From JAVZLQ01 sp049972525 (GTDB lineage Archaea; Thermoproteota; Bathyarchaeia; Bathyarchaeales; Bathycorpusculaceae), in contig JBMFKI010000003.1 in assembly GCA_049972525.1 (NCBI GenBank), positions 53,032 through 117,031 of the forward strand: 64,000 bases of DNA. Direction: 5' to 3'. Positions 35,939-44,564 of the stretch are shown here, piece by piece; the first letter of the stretch is position 1; each line of letters starts with the position of its first letter. The notes under the pieces are model-generated. The model was not told the DNA's origin and did not search any database. It saw only the letters and a list, made by a program, of their open reading frames with translations. The position numbers and the translations under genes were made by a program.

Positions 35939-36521
35939 TGCAGAAGCTGAACTGCAAAGAAGGCAAGCAGATGAGAAACTGAAGCGTGACCTAGCCCTGT
36001 TAGAAGCCGCCTTATACGTTTCTGGTCGACCGTTAGATTTAAATGAGCTATGTTCCGTCTTAAAGACGCGATCTAAAAACAAAACGAGGAAACTCGCAAG
36101 GATGCTTATGCAGGAATATGCCGATAGAAACACTGCGCTTGAAATTTTAGAACTTAAGGATGAAAGATTTGTTCTGCAACTAAAAGCGGAGTTCACACCA
36201 CACGTCAAAAAACTTGTCAATAGACCACTGCTTTCCACAGGCCCTTTGAAGACACTTTCATACATAGCCTATAAACAACCAGTATCCCAAAAGAGGGTCA
36301 TCGAAGTTCGAGGGCACCATGTTTACAGTCACATAAAAATGCTTAAGGAGATGAATCTGATAACCGCTGAAAGAAAGGGACGCTTAACAATGCTTAGAAC
36401 AACAGATTATTTTGCAGACTATTTTGGATTAAGCCACGATATTCCAACGATGAAAAAGGAGTTGAAAAACGTATTCGAAGACTTTTCAAAGCAGGAGAAG
36501 GATACGGCTTCTAATGGATAG
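35895..36521 (+). CDS. scpB: Segregation and condensation protein B
   Basis: 208-residue tandem winged-helix protein that dimerises on ScpA. LALLEAALYVSGRPLDLNEL opens the first winged helix; TLSYIAYKQPVSQKRVIEVRG (read in pieces) and HIKMLKEMNLITAERKG mark the second. The given start is a TTG overlapping scpA by 44 bases; another TTG five codons later is possible, so the exact N-terminus is uncertain. It ends the smc operon. Confidence 0.9.
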   Translation: MESSALQETKQQTLNAEAELQRRQADEKLKRDLALLEAALYVSGRPLDLNELCSVLKTRSKNKTRKLARMLMQEYADRNTALEILELKDERFVLQLKAEFTPHVKKLVNRPLLSTGPLKTLSYIAYKQPVSQKRVIEVRGHHVYSHIKMLKEMNLITAERKGRLTMLRTTDYFADYFGLSHDIPTMKKELKNVFEDFSKQEKDTASNG

Positions 36522-36530
36522 GTTTATATT

Positions 36531-36541
36531 ACAAGATAACG
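36531..36541 (+). promoter_or_regulatory. rps8e promoter TATA element
   Basis: GGTTTATATTA just after the scpB stop, 45-55 bases ahead of the S8e start; a transcript would begin near 36565. Confidence 0.45.
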
Positions 36542-36585
36542 GTGATAGTGAACACCCGAAAATTTAGGGTTTAGAGGGAAAATGT

Positions 36586-36981
36586 ATGTCTGTTTGGCAC
36601 GGAGACCTGCATAAGAAAAAACCTTCCGGAGGTAGGAAACGCGCTTATAGGAGGAAGAGAAAATTTGAACAAGGCTCTTTTCCTGCGGAAACATTGTTGG
36701 GTGAACCGAAAAGGAAAGTTGACAGGGGAAGGGGTGGAAACTTCAAGATTAAGGTTTTAAGCGATAAATATGCCTGTGTAACAGACCCCAAGAGTGGGAA
36801 AACAGAGAAGGTTGAAATTCTACGTGTTGTTAAGAACCCATCAAACGTCGATTATGATAGGAGAGGCGTAATAACAAAGGGCGCAATAATAGAAACTTCT
36901 CTTGGGCTAGCCCGCGTCAGCTCGCGTCCGGGACAGAATGGAATAATAAACGCCGTGTTGATGAGTGAAGAGAAAAGTTAA
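36586..36981 (+). CDS. rps8e: Small-subunit ribosomal protein S8e
   Basis: 131-residue archaeal/eukaryotic ribosomal protein. The N-terminal basic stretch (HGDLHKKKPSGGRKRAYRRK) and NPSNVDYDRRGVITKGAIIE plus the C-terminal RVSSRPGQNGIINAVL identify it. It has its own promoter and ends convergently with SRP19, overlapping by 4 bases. Confidence 0.96.
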   Translation: MSVWHGDLHKKKPSGGRKRAYRRKRKFEQGSFPAETLLGEPKRKVDRGRGGNFKIKVLSDKYACVTDPKSGKTEKVEILRVVKNPSNVDYDRRGVITKGAIIETSLGLARVSSRPGQNGIINAVLMSEEKS

Positions 36982-37301
36982 GGCGCATCTCTTGGAGATG
37001 CTGCACTTCGAATTTTGAGAAGCTGTTTTGCAATTTTCCTTATAGCGTCTTCTTTTGAACCGTTTTTTTCGACGAGCAACATGCCAACCTTTAGCCACGG
37101 CATCTTCGGATGACTTGCATCAGCTACAACTTCAAATTTCAAGCCTGCCTTTTCAGCAGCATCTTTTAATTCAGAAATTTTTGGAGAAGATACAGCTAGG
37201 GTTTTAGAAACTCTCCTCCCCTCATTTCTCGTTTTCGTTACATCAAAATACAATGGCCAAATTATGATCTTGTTTTGTTTTCGCATATGCATTTTCCCCA
37301 C
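36978..37301 (-). CDS. srp19: Signal recognition particle 19 kDa protein
   Basis: 107-residue SRP RNA-binding protein that organises helices 6 and 8 for SRP54 binding. IIIWPLYFDVTKTRNEGRRV is the family start, followed by DASHPKMPWLKVGMLLVE. The frame given begins with GTG; the ATG codons at 37292 or 37286, just after GTGGGG, would give MHMRKQNKI or MRKQNKI and fit the family better. It lies 2 bases from the GltX stop, so they are co-transcribed. Confidence 0.92.
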   Translation of the reverse strand: MGKMHMRKQNKIIIWPLYFDVTKTRNEGRRVSKTLAVSSPKISELKDAAEKAGLKFEVVADASHPKMPWLKVGMLLVEKNGSKEDAIRKIAKQLLKIRSAASPRDAP

Positions 37302-37303
37302 GG

Positions 37304-39052
37304 TTATTTGTGGGCGTAATATGCTGTTAATTTAACGTTAACTTTGTCTATTCTTACAAAGCCGAACCTTTCAAACTGCACTATTTCGTCTGGCTTTAAA
37401 ATTTTACACGCGCTTTCCGCTATTCCTTCAGCTATGGTTGCGTCTGACATGACAACTTGGCATGGCATATCATCACCCACTGGAATCCAGTGGATTAGTT
37501 GGGCTTTGGCTTTTCTCGCTTCTTCGTATGATTCGCTAACGAATGATGCTTGAGCTGAATATGCGTTTATGTTTTCGATTCTTATGTTGAACAGCTCCAT
37601 GAGGCGTATTATGCCCATCGAAGTTTCTGCGTCTTTTTTTGAAATCCAAAACTTTGCGGAGTTTTCGTTTCCCTCGGGCTTTATCTTATATTCTTTAAAT
37701 CCCTTTTCTGGTTTTTCGGGGTGTAGATTAAGCTTGGCTACAAACGTTTTCGGGATGTTTTTAACTGTTAGCTCAATCGGGTTGTGCACAAAGAAGTATC
37801 TGTTCACCTTCGGGTCTAATATTTTGCGGTTGTACGCGTAAAGGTTTTCCCAGCTTAAGATAACATCAGAAGTTTTCGGTCCAACGTCAATTATCATTTT
37901 CCTTATGGCTTCAGGTGTTATTCCACGCCTTCTTAAAGCTGCGAATGTTGCAAGTCTGGGATCGTCCCAATCCTTGTACAAGCCTTCCCTTATTCCCTGG
38001 ACGATTTTGGATTTGCTGAGCGATGCCCCAGTGATTTTAAGTCTACCGTAATGTATGGCCTCCGGATATTTCCAGCCAAAATACTTGTACATGTATTCTT
38101 GGCGAACCATGTTCGTTAAATGTTCTTTTCCGCGAATTATGTGGGTTACACCCATCAGGTGGTCGTCTATGCCGCATGCAAAGTTGTAAAGTGGCCAGAC
38201 GTTATATTTACTTCCAACTCGTGGGTGCGGATACTTTTCCGCGTCTATGACGCGCAGTGCTGGCCAGTCTCGAACCGCTGGGTTTGGATGGTTTAAATCA
38301 GTTTTTACACGGTAAACTGCTTCACCTTCTCCGTATTCGCCATCGAGCATCTTTTGCCATCGTTCAAGTTGCTCCTCAGGAGGCAAATTGCGGCAGCCGC
38401 ATGGTTTGCCAGCTAATATTTGTTTTCGAAAAGTTTCCTGTTGGCATGTGCAGATGTAAGCGTTGCCTTCTCTTAACAGTCTTACCGCGTGCTCGTAGTA
38501 GATTTGTATTCTGTCGCTTTGAATGTATTCCTCGTCTGGCTTGCACCCTAACCAAGCCAAGTCTTCTCTTATGCGCTCATAAAATGCTGGAACTGGTCTC
38601 TTCAACTTTGGGTCTGTATCTTCGAAACGTAAGATAAACTTGCCATTATACATTCTTGCATAGTCATGGCATAATATTATCGCTCTTGCTGAACCTAAAT
38701 GTAGAACACAGTCGGGATTTGGTGAAAAACGTGTGACGACTTGTTTATACCTTTCAACGTTTGGCAGTGGCGGTAAACGTTTTTCCTCTTCAACCTTCTC
38801 TTTTAAGAAAGTTTCCGGCCATTTCTCCTCCACAATATGTTGCTGCTCAGTTAATGATAGGCTGTTAACTTCTTGAATTACTTCGTTTATAATAGCTGAC
38901 AATTCTTTAACTTTTGCTTTTAGCTCTGGCTTTTCCCCAAGGATTTTTCCGATGACCGGTCCAGCTTGCGCTTTGCCGTCGTGTTTTATGGCGTTCAGCA
39001 ATGCTACTTTTCGAATGTTTTCCCTAAGCTCCTCATCTCCTTTTAAAGTCAA
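37304..39052 (-). CDS. gltX: Glutamyl-tRNA synthetase (archaeal type)
   Basis: 582-residue class I synthetase; in archaea it usually charges tRNA-Glu and is the non-discriminating form that also mischarges tRNA-Gln. The HIGH motif reads VLHLGSARA and the KMSKS motif ASLSKSKI. An N-terminal helical extension (1-100) and a GlnRS-like beta-barrel anticodon domain place it in the archaeal group. A CxC-type zinc segment (ICTCQQE then PCGCR) is visible in the catalytic domain insert. The start is TTG. Confidence 0.95.
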   Translation of the reverse strand: MTLKGDEELRENIRKVALLNAIKHDGKAQAGPVIGKILGEKPELKAKVKELSAIINEVIQEVNSLSLTEQQHIVEEKWPETFLKEKVEEEKRLPPLPNVERYKQVVTRFSPNPDCVLHLGSARAIILCHDYARMYNGKFILRFEDTDPKLKRPVPAFYERIREDLAWLGCKPDEEYIQSDRIQIYYEHAVRLLREGNAYICTCQQETFRKQILAGKPCGCRNLPPEEQLERWQKMLDGEYGEGEAVYRVKTDLNHPNPAVRDWPALRVIDAEKYPHPRVGSKYNVWPLYNFACGIDDHLMGVTHIIRGKEHLTNMVRQEYMYKYFGWKYPEAIHYGRLKITGASLSKSKIVQGIREGLYKDWDDPRLATFAALRRRGITPEAIRKMIIDVGPKTSDVILSWENLYAYNRKILDPKVNRYFFVHNPIELTVKNIPKTFVAKLNLHPEKPEKGFKEYKIKPEGNENSAKFWISKKDAETSMGIIRLMELFNIRIENINAYSAQASFVSESYEEARKAKAQLIHWIPVGDDMPCQVVMSDATIAEGIAESACKILKPDEIVQFERFGFVRIDKVNVKLTAYYAHK

Positions 39053-39075
39053 GGTCTATACCGGCCCTTTATCGT

Positions 39076-40170
39076 TTATATTTTCCTTTCAATTAAGAAT
39101 TTTGCAAAGGCGTTCAGCTTCTTTTTTGCATCTGAATCTGGCAAAAGTTTTTCAACATCTCTCCAACTTTCTTCAACAATCTTTCTTGCGTAATTCTTGA
39201 CATAGTTTAACGCGTCGTATTTTTTAATTATGTTTATGGCTTCATCCTTCAACTTCTGGTCTGTTGTGTGCATGTTTAGAATTCCGATAAGCCTGTTTCT
39301 ATCTTGAGCTTTTGCCACTTTTAAAGTGTGAATGACGATTAAAGTTCTTTTTCCCTCTGTTATGTCTTGTCCTCGTCCACCCTTCTTCTCTGCGAATTTT
39401 TCGCCTACTAGGTCAAGAATGTCATCTTGCATCTGGAATGCTACGCCTATGCTTTCGGCGAACTTTCCAAGTTTTTCCGTAAGCTCATCACTAGCGTCAG
39501 CCAGAACAGCAGCGATTTTTGCGGACATCCTCGCCAATGTTCCAGTTTTGTAAGCGCACATTTGCAAGTAGTCTTCTTCGCCGATTTCGTTGGCGTTTGC
39601 TAGGCCTCTATGCCATGCAATGTCCATGGCTTGTCCAAGGCTTAGGTTAATCATTTCCTTCACGTAAATTTCGTAGATTTTGTTAACTTTCTCTTGTGAG
39701 ATTTTTTCTTTGTTTTTTATCAGTGGTAATAGTGGCAGATAGTACATGGCGTTTCCAGCGTTTATGGCTATGTCTAAACCGTAGATTTTGTATGTGCACG
39801 GTTTCCCTCTTCGCATTTCAGAAGAATCCTCTATGTCATCTATTATCAGCGTTCCATTGTGAATGACTTCTGGAATTATTGCGAAATCGATAAGTTCTTC
39901 CGAGTTTTTACCTAAAGCCTCGCATATAAGTAAGAAAAGTGTTGGGCGCCACCTTTTCCCGCCTCTGTCTAGAAATTCCCATAATGGTTCAGCGATTGCC
40001 TTGTTTATGGCATCCAAGTTGTACGCGTATCTCGGCGGGCTAACTTTAAAAAGTATTGTTTCTTTCGAAAATTTTCTCGGTATGTATTTTTCAACAATCT
40101 TATCTATTATGGCAGCTTTTTCTTCAAGGAGCTTATCTATGTCCAACTTCAGTCTTGTTCCTCCTTGCAT
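39076..40170 (-). CDS. idsA: Isoprenyl diphosphate synthase (GGPP/farnesyl type)
   Basis: Short-chain trans-prenyltransferase making the C20 (or C15) chain for archaeal membrane lipids. The first aspartate-rich motif is LIIDDIEDSSEMRRGK, a DDxxD variant, and the second QMQDDILDL. 364 residues with an acidic/basic N-terminal extension. The listed ATG overlaps the type 2 isomerase by 38 bases; AAGGAGG lies inside that stretch, so a TTG at 40146 could be the true start. It closes the isoprenoid gene group. Confidence 0.92.
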   Translation of the reverse strand: MQGGTRLKLDIDKLLEEKAAIIDKIVEKYIPRKFSKETILFKVSPPRYAYNLDAINKAIAEPLWEFLDRGGKRWRPTLFLLICEALGKNSEELIDFAIIPEVIHNGTLIIDDIEDSSEMRRGKPCTYKIYGLDIAINAGNAMYYLPLLPLIKNKEKISQEKVNKIYEIYVKEMINLSLGQAMDIAWHRGLANANEIGEEDYLQMCAYKTGTLARMSAKIAAVLADASDELTEKLGKFAESIGVAFQMQDDILDLVGEKFAEKKGGRGQDITEGKRTLIVIHTLKVAKAQDRNRLIGILNMHTTDQKLKDEAINIIKKYDALNYVKNYARKIVEESWRDVEKLLPDSDAKKKLNAFAKFLIERKI

Positions 40171-41251
40171 AGTTCTCTATGTTGAATCCCCTCAATTTCA
40201 GCCATTCCGCCGTCTTGCCTGTTATAACAACTGGTTTTTCCATTAAAGAGCTTACACGTTCGGCGCCCGCAAGGAACATTGTAGTTTTTAACTCCTGGAT
40301 AAGTGTTAGAAGAGCAGTTTTTGTTTCCTTTGCGCCTTTAACAGCCTCCTTAAGTATTGGCTGTGAGAGGCTTGTTAGGCTTGCACCTAGGGCTAAAGCC
40401 TTGGCGATTTCTGTTCCGTCGCGGATTCCTCCAGAAGCAATAACTGGAATTTTCACCGTCTGTGAAACTTCAACTATGCTTATTGCCGTTGGTATTCCCC
40501 AGTCCCAGAAAACCTGTCCAAGCTTGCGTTGAAAATTTTCCCTTCGCCTTTTTGCGCGGTAATATTCGATAGCTGCAAAACTTGTGCCGCCTGCTCCGCT
40601 TATGTCTATGCCTTTCACTCCTGCTGCCTCAAGTTTTTCAGCGTCTTCAGAGGATATTCCCGCACCTGTTTCCTTCACAATTATGGGCTTTTCTAATTCT
40701 TCGGCTATTTCGCGTATTTTCTCCAGCACTCCTTTGAAGTTTGTTTGTCCCTCTGGTTGTATTGCCTCTTGCAGCGGGTTTAGATGTACGGCCACAGCGT
40801 CTGCGTTAATCATTTCTATTGCTTTCTTAACTTCTTTAGTTCCATATCCGTGGACAAGTTGGACTCCACCTATGTTTGCTATCAAAAATGCTGTTGGCGC
40901 CCTTTTTCTCGTTACCGCGAATGTTTCCTCAAATTTTTTATCTTCTATTGCGGCACGTTGGCTTCCAACACCCATTCCTAATCCTAACTCTTCAACGGCT
41001 TCCGCTATTGCAGCGTTAATTTTCGTCGCTTCCAGAGTCCCGCCGGTTATTGCGCCGACAATTATTGGGGCTGCAAATTTGTGATTAAAAACTGTTGTTT
41101 TTAGGTCTATTTTTTCCTTATCAATTTGAGGTAAGGCTCTGTGGATTAGGTGGATGTCTTCAAAGCATGTTGTAGTTTTTCTTGCTTGCGTGTCCATGTT
41201 TAAGGAAATCCTTATGTGCTCTGCCTTGCGTTTCCTTGTTTCCTTAGCCAT
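40133..41251 (-). CDS. fni: Isopentenyl-diphosphate delta-isomerase type 2
   Basis: FMN- and NADPH-dependent enzyme interconverting IPP and DMAPP, 372 residues, TIM barrel. RKAEHIRISLNMD, PIIVGAITGGT, GLGMGVGSQRAAI, IKGxDISGAGGTSF (here VKGIDISGAGGTSF) and IPVIASGGIRDGTEIAKALALGA (read in pieces) are typical. It is followed by the prenyl synthase and preceded by isopentenyl phosphate kinase, one base away. Confidence 0.95.
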   Translation of the reverse strand: MAKETRKRKAEHIRISLNMDTQARKTTTCFEDIHLIHRALPQIDKEKIDLKTTVFNHKFAAPIIVGAITGGTLEATKINAAIAEAVEELGLGMGVGSQRAAIEDKKFEETFAVTRKRAPTAFLIANIGGVQLVHGYGTKEVKKAIEMINADAVAVHLNPLQEAIQPEGQTNFKGVLEKIREIAEELEKPIIVKETGAGISSEDAEKLEAAGVKGIDISGAGGTSFAAIEYYRAKRRRENFQRKLGQVFWDWGIPTAISIVEVSQTVKIPVIASGGIRDGTEIAKALALGASLTSLSQPILKEAVKGAKETKTALLTLIQELKTTMFLAGAERVSSLMEKPVVITGKTAEWLKLRGFNIENYARRNKTEVGHR

Positions 41252-41252
41252 C

Positions 41253-42053
41253 TTATTCCTTCTCTATCAAGGTTCCTTCTACTTCTTCTCCCTTTAGAAC
41301 CTTGTAAATATAATTTGGCTTTGAAGCGTTTACAATTTTCACAGGGATTCCCTGTTCCAAGGCTGGTATAAGCTCCGCTATTTTGCCGAGCATCCCACCG
41401 GTAACATCACAAGCATTGGATTTTCCAAGTTTTCCATGAAGTTTCTTCAACTCTTCAAGTGTAAGATGCGTAAAAAGTCTTGCGTTTTTTTCAAGTTTTG
41501 GATCTGCATCGTATAATCCATCAACATCAACGCCCATCACGATTTGCTCGGCGTTCAGCCGCGTGGCGACGTGCGAAACGATTTGGTCACCTGACAGTAT
41601 GGTGAACCCCAGCGTTGTGTCTAGAACAGCGTCTCCATAAAGCACGGGTATGAAGCCCATTTTTAACATGATCCTTAATGTTGCGTCTTCAAAGCATTTT
41701 ATTCTGCCGTTTTCGGTTATTATGCATGAAGATGGTGTTATGCTTACGGCTGGAATGCCTTGCATGATTAATGTGTCCATGAATAGTCCGTTAAGAACGG
41801 TCATCATGTGGTGAGTTTCTGCAAATCCAACAAGTTGGCCAACGTCTTTAAACCCATCCTTGATCGTGTATTTTTGAGCTAGCGGGTGACCGAAGCTTCC
41901 GCCGCCGTGAACTATTACGAGATTCATAATTTCTGCTCTCCGTATCTCCTGTGCTATTCGATTCATTTCCTGCGTTTTGGGCGCAAGTTCTTCATTCTTG
42001 TTTGTAATCACAGAACCGCCAATCTTACAAATTATAGGCTTATGCTTGTTCAA
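41253..42053 (-). CDS. ipk: Isopentenyl phosphate kinase
   Basis: 266-residue amino-acid-kinase-fold enzyme making isopentenyl diphosphate from isopentenyl phosphate, the defining last step of the archaeal mevalonate route. CKIGGSVIT is the phosphate loop and HGGGSFGHPLAQKY contains the catalytic histidine that separates IPK from other members. DVTGGMLGKI is the C-terminal nucleotide motif. Overlaps the mevalonate kinase stop by 14 bases. Confidence 0.94.
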   Translation of the reverse strand: MNKHKPIICKIGGSVITNKNEELAPKTQEMNRIAQEIRRAEIMNLVIVHGGGSFGHPLAQKYTIKDGFKDVGQLVGFAETHHMMTVLNGLFMDTLIMQGIPAVSITPSSCIITENGRIKCFEDATLRIMLKMGFIPVLYGDAVLDTTLGFTILSGDQIVSHVATRLNAEQIVMGVDVDGLYDADPKLEKNARLFTHLTLEELKKLHGKLGKSNACDVTGGMLGKIAELIPALEQGIPVKIVNASKPNYIYKVLKGEEVEGTLIEKE

Positions 42054-43023
42054 CTCTTACACCCTCATCTGTTTTTCTCACTATAAAGGGTCTGCCGCCA
42101 ACTCTTTGGATGGCTTCCATAACCTGATTGAGCTTCTCATTTTTTGCCAAGGCTATCATACAACCTCCACCTCCGGCACCAGTTAATTTTGCACCCAAAG
42201 CTCCAGCTTTTCTCGCGGCGTTTATGAGCCATTCGAGTGATTCATCTGAAACTCCAACGCTGCAAAGTAATGCGTGGTTGATGTTCATAAGTTCGCCTAC
42301 TGTTTCCAAGTCACCTTCGCCTAGTGCTTCTAGTGCCCTTAGGACTATTTCACGGGCTGACAGCATTATTGGCTCTATTACTTGCGGGTATTTTTCTCGA
42401 AGTTCTCGCACTCTTTCAACTTGAGTACGCGTGGATCTTGCCACTCCAGTATCTCCTATAACAAGTGGTATGTCAATTTTAATTTCTAGCGGCTTAAATT
42501 CAGTGTCTATTTGAAAGAGTAGTGTTCCACCGAAAGTCGATATTGCGGGGTCAATTCCAGATGGTGTCCCGTGAACAACTCTTTCAGCGTCATAGGTTAC
42601 GCGGAAGATTTCCTCTTTAGACATTTTCATGTTCAGTAAGGCGCTGACTGCGGCTGTGACTGCTGCAACAACTGCTGCTGAAGATCCTAAACCAGCGGCT
42701 ACCGGAACTGTTGAGTTAATTTCTATGTCTAATCCAACCTTTTCGCCACATTTTTCCAAGAGTTTTTCTACAGCCAGCCTTATTGGCTCAAATTTTAGCT
42801 TTGCTTCTCTTGCATCGCCATATTCAACCTTGAAGTTTTCGTTTTCGTAATATCCCGAAAGGTTCAGGTTTACTGAGCGTATGCCTAAGCGCTTATCTTG
42901 TCGAATTTCTGCCTTCGCATAGGCTCTTTTATCTATTGCCAGAACTATTGCGGGTTCGCCATAGACGACAAAGTGTTCTCCGAGTAGTATTATCTTGGCG
43001 GGCGCTGAGGCGGTTACCCCCAT
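42040..43023 (-). CDS. mvk: Mevalonate kinase
   Basis: GHMP kinase of 327 residues phosphorylating mevalonate. ASAPAKIILLGEHFVVYG, the ATP loop PVAAGLGSSAAVVAA and the C-terminal KLTGAGGGGCMIAL are present. Next in the pathway here are IPK, isomerase and prenyl synthase; the decarboxylation or dehydratase enzymes between mevalonate phosphate and isopentenyl phosphate are not in the window. Confidence 0.95.
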   Translation of the reverse strand: MGVTASAPAKIILLGEHFVVYGEPAIVLAIDKRAYAKAEIRQDKRLGIRSVNLNLSGYYENENFKVEYGDAREAKLKFEPIRLAVEKLLEKCGEKVGLDIEINSTVPVAAGLGSSAAVVAAVTAAVSALLNMKMSKEEIFRVTYDAERVVHGTPSGIDPAISTFGGTLLFQIDTEFKPLEIKIDIPLVIGDTGVARSTRTQVERVRELREKYPQVIEPIMLSAREIVLRALEALGEGDLETVGELMNINHALLCSVGVSDESLEWLINAARKAGALGAKLTGAGGGGCMIALAKNEKLNQVMEAIQRVGGRPFIVRKTDEGVRVEQA

Positions 43024-43032
43024 GCTTGACCA

Positions 43033-43884
43033 CTATTTTTTGAAACATACGGCGGCATACCCTACGACACTTGAGTAGTCGCCAATAACATCTCCACTAG
43101 TCTTGTAACATAATAATTTTGCCTCTTTTACACCTAGGCGCTTTGCCGTTGCAATCAACGCCATTATAGGTCCATACCCGCAAGCGGTGACGTGTTTTGC
43201 CTCAATTATTGAATGGAACTTCGCTGCATCCATAGACTCAACAGCCATAAGTGCTGCCAGATCCTTTTCTTTCGCAGTTTCATGCGGTTCATAATGTGTC
43301 ATGTCTGAAGACGCTATTACCACAGCGTTTTTTCCAACTAAAACTTTTGCTACTGCCTCGCCAACTTCGCTTGCTGAGGTTAAATCTTGCATTAAAAAGC
43401 AGATTGGCACAATTTTGAAATCTGAACCGTAGAGAAACTGGAGAAATGGAAGCTGAACTTCTATTGAATGCTCATATTTATGAGCTGAATCGTCAACATC
43501 CACTATGTGAGCTTCACGCACAATTTGATCTGCAATTTCGCTGTCAACTTCCACATCCCCAAGTGGTGTACGCCAAACACCCTCATTCATAGCAGCCAAT
43601 GGGCTACCATAGCCAGTATGATTTGGACCAAAAATAACAGCAACATCTGGCTTACCATCCAAAGCCAACTCGTAATAAGCGTGGGCTGCAACAGGACCTG
43701 AAAACATGTAACCGGCATGTGGACAAACTAAACCAACAATTCTTCTAGAACCATTCTTCTTAACTTCCGGAACTTTTCCAGGTCCAAACTCGCTGAGGAA
43801 ACATTCTCTTATCTGTTTTTTCAGTGATTCGGCGTTTCCCTCATAAAAAGCTCCTGCTTGGGTTGGACGCCGAACCTTTGCCAT
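43033..43884 (-). CDS. MEMO1 family protein
   Basis: 283-residue member of the MEMO family, dioxygenase-like in fold. CPHAGYMFSGPVAAHAY, FGPNHTGYG, SSDMTHYEPH and VTACGYGPI are conserved; the histidines could bind a metal. In archaea it is one of the AmmeMemoRadiSam proteins of unknown role and often stands between S2 and mevalonate kinase, as here. Confidence 0.92.
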   Translation of the reverse strand: MAKVRRPTQAGAFYEGNAESLKKQIRECFLSEFGPGKVPEVKKNGSRRIVGLVCPHAGYMFSGPVAAHAYYELALDGKPDVAVIFGPNHTGYGSPLAAMNEGVWRTPLGDVEVDSEIADQIVREAHIVDVDDSAHKYEHSIEVQLPFLQFLYGSDFKIVPICFLMQDLTSASEVGEAVAKVLVGKNAVVIASSDMTHYEPHETAKEKDLAALMAVESMDAAKFHSIIEAKHVTACGYGPIMALIATAKRLGVKEAKLLCYKTSGDVIGDYSSVVGYAAVCFKK

Positions 43885-43889
43885 TTTCC

Positions 43890-44561
43890 CTAAATCTCCT
43901 CCTCTTCCTTTGAAATCTTTGCCTCGAAATCATCAATTGTTAAAGTTAACTCTTTGTCTGCTGCTAACTCTCCCCTTTCGCGTAGCACTTGTCTCGCTAA
44001 AAGCCAGTAAATCACAGCTAGGGCTCTTCTACCCTTATTATTTGTTGGAATAACTAAATCTACCCCAGAGAAATCGTTATCTGTGCTGCATAAGGCTACG
44101 ACAGGTATCCCCGTTAAAGCGGCCTCCTTAACAGCTTGGAAGTCAGCCCTTGGATCAGACACTATTATCACTTCTGGCTCTATTCTGTTTGGATACAACG
44201 GGTTTGATAACAGTCCCGGGATGAAGCGTCCAATAACTGGAGTTGCTCCTGTAACTTCGCAGAACTTTTTAGCTGGTTCTTGTGCATACAGTCTTGAGGC
44301 CGCAGCTGCAATTTTCTGCGGTTCAAACCTTGCCAAAAACTTTGCGGCTATTCTTATCCGGTCATCTGTTTTCTTAACATCCAGAACAAATAATCCATCT
44401 GGTCTTATGCGGTATATGAATTGCGCCATATCCTTTGTTTTCATTCTCGTTCCTATATGTATTCCAGCGGATAATAAGGTGTCACGTGGCAAAAGTAGTT
44501 CTTCTTCTGCTGGAGCTTCTGCAGTTTCCTCTTCAACTTTCTTTTCCTCATCTTCCGGCAT
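43890..44561 (-). CDS. rps2: Small-subunit ribosomal protein S2
   Basis: 223-residue ribosomal protein. LLSAGIHIGTRMKTKDM, IRPDGLFVLDVKKTDDRI and FIPGLLSNP, then ALCSTDNDFSGVDLVIPTNN (read in pieces) are archaeal S2 hallmarks. An acidic N-terminal extension (DEEKKVEEETAEAPAEEE) is visible. It lies 3 bases downstream of enolase in the conserved cluster. Confidence 0.95.
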   Translation of the reverse strand: MPEDEEKKVEEETAEAPAEEELLLPRDTLLSAGIHIGTRMKTKDMAQFIYRIRPDGLFVLDVKKTDDRIRIAAKFLARFEPQKIAAAASRLYAQEPAKKFCEVTGATPVIGRFIPGLLSNPLYPNRIEPEVIIVSDPRADFQAVKEAALTGIPVVALCSTDNDFSGVDLVIPTNNKGRRALAVIYWLLARQVLRERGELAADKELTLTIDDFEAKISKEEEEI

Positions 44562-44564
44562 TTT